Program-made: the position numbers and the translations under genes
Source of the DNA: Verrucomicrobiota bacterium
GTDB taxonomy: Bacteria; Verrucomicrobiota; Verrucomicrobiia; Methylacidiphilales; Verrucolacustridaceae
Direction: 5' to 3'
Length of the DNA stretch: 6,329 bases
Assembly (NCBI GenBank): GCA_010024525.1
Contig: RGGS01000082.1
Location: forward strand, 1-6,329
Notes under the pieces: generated by a model
Seen by the model: the letters and a program-made list of their open reading frames with translations, nothing else
Database searches by the model: none
What the model was told of the DNA's origin: nothing
Part shown: positions 3,368-6,329 of the stretch, in pieces
Layout: the number at the start of each line of letters is the position of its first letter
Position numbering within the stretch: the first letter of the stretch is position 1

Positions 3368-6329
3368 GTGAGCCGACCCGGCGACTTCCTCCGCATCCGC
3401 GGCGCCCGTCAGCACAATCTGGCCGGGATCGATGTCGACATCCCGCGTCACCAGCTTGTGGTTTTCACCGGACCTTCCGGATCCGGAAAGTCCTCCCTCG
3501 CCTTTGACACCATCTATGCCGAGGGACAACGCCGCTACCTTGAGTCCCTCTCCGCCCATGCCCGGATCCATCTGGAGCGCCTGCCCGCCGCCTCCGTTGA
3601 CTCCATCGAGGGTCTTTCCCCCACTCTCGCAGTGGAACAACGCCACTCCGGCGCCTCCTCGCGCTCCACCCTCGCCACCTCCACTGAAATTCATGACCAC
3701 CTTCGCGTCCTCTTTGCCACCAACGGTACTCCCCACGACCCAAAAACCGGGCGACCTCTGCTCGCTCACTCCCCGCAACAGATCGTGGATGAAATTCTCA
3801 CAAAGGCCGACGGGGAATTCATCGTTCTCCTGGCCCTGGTATCGAGCGCCGACCCTGCCCGCCTGAAAAAAGAAGGGTTCCTTCGTGCCCGGGTAAAAAA
3901 CAAATTTCCCGACCTTTCGGAAATCCCCGAACCCACCGATCCGCTCGAGTTGGTCATCGACCGCATCCAGATTCAAAACTCCAACCGTTCCCGCCTGAGC
4001 GATTCGGTCGAGCTCGCCCTTCGTCTGGGCCAAGGGAGGCTGCGAGCCGCCTTTACCAAGCCTGATTTTTCAGAAAATCTGAAAAAGGGGGACCTTAACT
4101 ACTCCACGGAACCCGAGGACCCCGAGACCGGCCATCGGGCGCCTCGCCTGACTCCCCGCCATTTTTCCTTCAACAGTCCCGAAGGCGCCTGCCCTGACTG
4201 TTCCGGGTTGGGTCACCGCCTCTCTCCGGATCCCGAAAAGATTCTCCCCAATCCAACCCTCTCCCTTGACCGCGGAGCCATCGCACCCTGGAATCGGGCC
4301 CACCCACGCATCCGCTCCTACTATCGAACCCTTGGCCGGGAATTGGCGCGACACCTCAACCTTTCCCCTACCACCCCTCTTTCAGAATGGCCTGCCTCCG
4401 CCCGCACATTTTTTCTCCACGGCTCCAAAGGTCGATCCATCCCCCGGCAGACCAGCAGTGGCGGTCGTCTGGTTCGCGAAAAAAAACCTTTCGAGGGAGT
4501 CGTGGCGGAGCTGGACCGTCAGATGGCCACCCTGAAATCGGAATCAGCCAGAAACCGTCTCCGCCGTTTTTTCAGTCCCGGTCTTTGTTCCAACTGCCAA
4601 GGGCTGCGTCTCAATTCCCATGCCTTGGCCGTCACCCTGGGCGGCCCTCCCGGGCATGGCCAAAACATTGCCTCCCTCTGCCAACTTTCTGTGTCCAAGG
4701 CCAAGGATTGGCTGGCCTCTATTCCCATCCCCTCGGGTCCCTCCTCACATGCCTTTGATCCACTGCGTCAGGCGATCCTGCAACGTCTGGGCTTCCTGGA
4801 ACAACTTGGGTTGGGCTATCTCACACTTGACCGCGCAATGGACACTCTTTCCGGTGGGGAGGCTCGCCGGGCCCGCCTTGCCACCCAAGTTGGAGGCGGA
4901 CTGACCGGAGTCCTGTACGTTCTCGACGAACCCAGCATCGGACTTCACCCCCGCGATACCGGTCGCCTGCTCGATCTACTGCGGGAGCTACGCCAAGCGG
5001 GCAACACCGTTCTCGTGGTCGAACACGATGAAACCGTCATTCGTTCGGCGGAAAATATCCTGGAACTTGGCCCGGGCTCAGGAGGAGAAGGCGGCCGGCT
5101 TCTCTATTCCGGCCCTCCTGCCGGCCTGACCCTGATCAAGGAGTCACCCACCGGAGCCTATCTCTCGGGCCGAGCGACCATTCCCGTGCCACCCACCAGA
5201 CGGCCATGCCTAGCAAAAACCCATCCTTGGCTAAAAATCCGCGGAGCCACCTGCCACAACCTGAAAAATCTGCATGCGGCCATTCCTCTTCGAAGGTTAG
5301 TGGCCGTATCCGGGGTCAGCGGTTCCGGCAAAAGCACCCTGGTCCATGAAATCGTCCATAAAGCCCTGCTCCACCGCATGGGTCGGGCGGTGGAGGAGCC
5401 ACCCACTTTGGAATCCTTGTCCGGCAATGAGCTCATCTCGGATGTGGTCTTGGTCGATCAATCCCCTCTTTCGCAAACCCCACGCTCCACCCCGCTGCTT
5501 TACCTCGATATTTACGATCTCGTCCGGGAACTGTACGCCTCCACCGAGGAGGCCCAAAGCGCCGGGCTCCCGGCTTCAGCCTTCTCTTTCAATGCCGGAG
5601 GCGGTCGTTGTGAGCGATGTGGGGGTATGGGCTACGAAAAGGTCTCGATGCAGTTTTTATCCGATGTTTTTGTCTCCTGCCCCTCCTGCGAGGGTCGACG
5701 TTTCCAGCCCCATGTTCTCAAGGCCCGCTATCGCGGTTGGACGATCGATCAACTCCTGAATTCGACCGCGGCCGAAGCGCTCTCCTTTTTCTCCGCCGTC
5801 ACGGATCTCACTCCCCGGGCCCGGGAATGCCATCAAAAGATCATTCGAGCCCTCACGCTTCTTTCGGAAGTGGGCCTTGGTTACCTCCGCTGCGGTCAAC
5901 CTCTCAGCCAACTGTCCGGAGGAGAGGCGCAACGACTCAAACTGGTCGCCCACTTGGCCCCGCAGAGCACGGAAGTCGAGGAACCCAAATCCGGCAAAAA
6001 AAAAGGACCGAAGATATCGCCCCACGCCTCTCCTCTCCTGATTCTCGATGAGCCCACTACCGGTTTACACCTGGACGATGTGGCCCTCCTCATCAAACTC
6101 TTGCACCGGTTGGTGGATCAAGGCTCCTCGTTGCTGGTGATCGAGCACCACCTCGATGTCATTAAGAATGCCGACTGGCTCCTCGATCTCGGCCCCGAAG
6201 CAGGTTCGGAGGGCGGAAAACTGGTCGCTGCAGGCACCCCGGAAACCGTCGCCGAGTGTCGAACCAGCCATACCGCCACCTACCTCGCCCCGCTCCTTTC
6301 CCAACAACCATCCAGGTCCCTCCGCCTCC
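3368..6329 (+). CDS. uvrA: UvrA-family excinuclease ATPase, divergent paralog (3' end cut by window)
   Basis: UvrA is the damage-sensing ABC ATPase of nucleotide excision repair; it dimerises on DNA and loads UvrB. From the GTG at 3368 there are 987 codons without a stop. NBD I has Walker A GPSGSGKS (35-42), signature SGGE (495-498), Walker B VLDEP with Asp520/Glu521, and H-loop His553. NBD II has Walker A GVSGSGKS (649-656), signature SGGE (850-853), Walker B LILDEP with Asp894/Glu895, and His927. The C-terminal zinc finger is intact (Cys748, 751, 771, 774), as is the middle CX2C (407, 410). Three oddities stand out. In zinc module 1 the first cysteine pair is replaced by Asp251 and Thr254 while Cys275/Cys278 remain. 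The UvrB-binding domain lacks the usual RKGEH stretch. About 18 extra residues lie between signature II and Walker B. The last residues (GTPETVAECRTSHTATYL) resemble the normal UvrA end, so little is missing. The usual length is about 940. There is no Shine-Dalgarno site; it is probably cotranscribed with rplU-rpmA. Whether it does repair or another task is open. Confidence 0.92.
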   Translation, partial: MSRPGDFLRIRGARQHNLAGIDVDIPRHQLVVFTGPSGSGKSSLAFDTIYAEGQRRYLESLSAHARIHLERLPAASVDSIEGLSPTLAVEQRHSGASSRSTLATSTEIHDHLRVLFATNGTPHDPKTGRPLLAHSPQQIVDEILTKADGEFIVLLALVSSADPARLKKEGFLRARVKNKFPDLSEIPEPTDPLELVIDRIQIQNSNRSRLSDSVELALRLGQGRLRAAFTKPDFSENLKKGDLNYSTEPEDPETGHRAPRLTPRHFSFNSPEGACPDCSGLGHRLSPDPEKILPNPTLSLDRGAIAPWNRAHPRIRSYYRTLGRELARHLNLSPTTPLSEWPASARTFFLHGSKGRSIPRQTSSGGRLVREKKPFEGVVAELDRQMATLKSESARNRLRRFFSPGLCSNCQGLRLNSHALAVTLGGPPGHGQNIASLCQLSVSKAKDWLASIPIPSGPSSHAFDPLRQAILQRLGFLEQLGLGYLTLDRAMDTLSGGEARRARLATQVGGGLTGVLYVLDEPSIGLHPRDTGRLLDLLRELRQAGNTVLVVEHDETVIRSAENILELGPGSGGEGGRLLYSGPPAGLTLIKESPTGAYLSGRATIPVPPTRRPCLAKTHPWLKIRGATCHNLKNLHAAIPLRRLVAVSGVSGSGKSTLVHEIVHKALLHRMGRAVEEPPTLESLSGNELISDVVLVDQSPLSQTPRSTPLLYLDIYDLVRELYASTEEAQSAGLPASAFSFNAGGGRCERCGGMGYEKVSMQFLSDVFVSCPSCEGRRFQPHVLKARYRGWTIDQLLNSTAAEALSFFSAVTDLTPRARECHQKIIRALTLLSEVGLGYLRCGQPLSQLSGGEAQRLKLVAHLAPQSTEVEEPKSGKKKGPKISPHASPLLILDEPTTGLHLDDVALLIKLLHRLVDQGSSLLVIEHHLDVIKNADWLLDLGPEAGSEGGKLVAAGTPETVAECRTSHTATYLAPLLSQQPSRSLRL

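Noticed and set aside
2597..4033. Minus-strand reading frame of 478 codons opposite rplU, rpmA and the start of the uvrA-like gene
   Set aside because: It is antisense to three recognised genes. The Gly/Ala/Val-rich translation without motifs is typical of a shadow frame.
1..6329. Mobile element, CRISPR array, toxin-antitoxin or defence system
   Set aside because: I saw no transposase or integrase motifs, no regularly spaced repeats, and no terminal inverted repeats. The named genes are housekeeping or lipid-related.

Overview
The window reads as a piece of a moderately G+C-rich bacterial chromosome with seven protein-coding genes, two of them cut by the window edges. I see no RNA gene, CRISPR array, insertion sequence or phage gene. 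The taxon is uncertain. A hopanoid gene, frequent lack of Shine-Dalgarno sites and a UvrA paralog with a PETG...LTPRHFSFN segment remind me of Verrucomicrobiota or a related group, but this is inference from memory.

Layout. On the minus strand, bases 1-796 hold the N-terminal glutaminase half of glutamine-dependent NAD+ synthetase (nadE); the synthetase half lies beyond base 1. A 93-bp divergent intergenic region (797-889) has a perfect 12-bp palindrome and candidate promoters. On the plus strand follow hpnH (890-1906, radical SAM adenosylhopane synthase) and two small genes of unknown function (1931-2329 and 2342-2605) that look cotranscribed with it. A strong hairpin covers the hpnH stop codon. 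After a 132-bp gap with a perfect TATAAT and a leader hairpin comes a second group: rplU (L21), rpmA (L27) and a UvrA-family gene that runs off the right edge but is close to complete (at least 987 codons).

How the genes work together. The first group centres on side-chain assembly of C35 hopanoids, with two uncharacterised small proteins as possible accessories. The second couples two 50S ribosomal proteins to a DNA-damage ATPase. The UvrA-like protein keeps both ABC ATPase cores and the C-terminal zinc finger. It has lost one cysteine pair of the first zinc module, lacks the RKGEH segment of the UvrB-binding domain, and carries about 18 extra residues (with a nine-A run in the DNA) between the second ABC signature and Walker B. 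It is more likely a specialised paralog than the housekeeping UvrA.

All six plus-strand genes share one reading frame, and four of their five junctions contain no stop besides the gene's own. I do not see a clearly new multi-gene system. The best leads are the odd UvrA and the small proteins next to hpnH.
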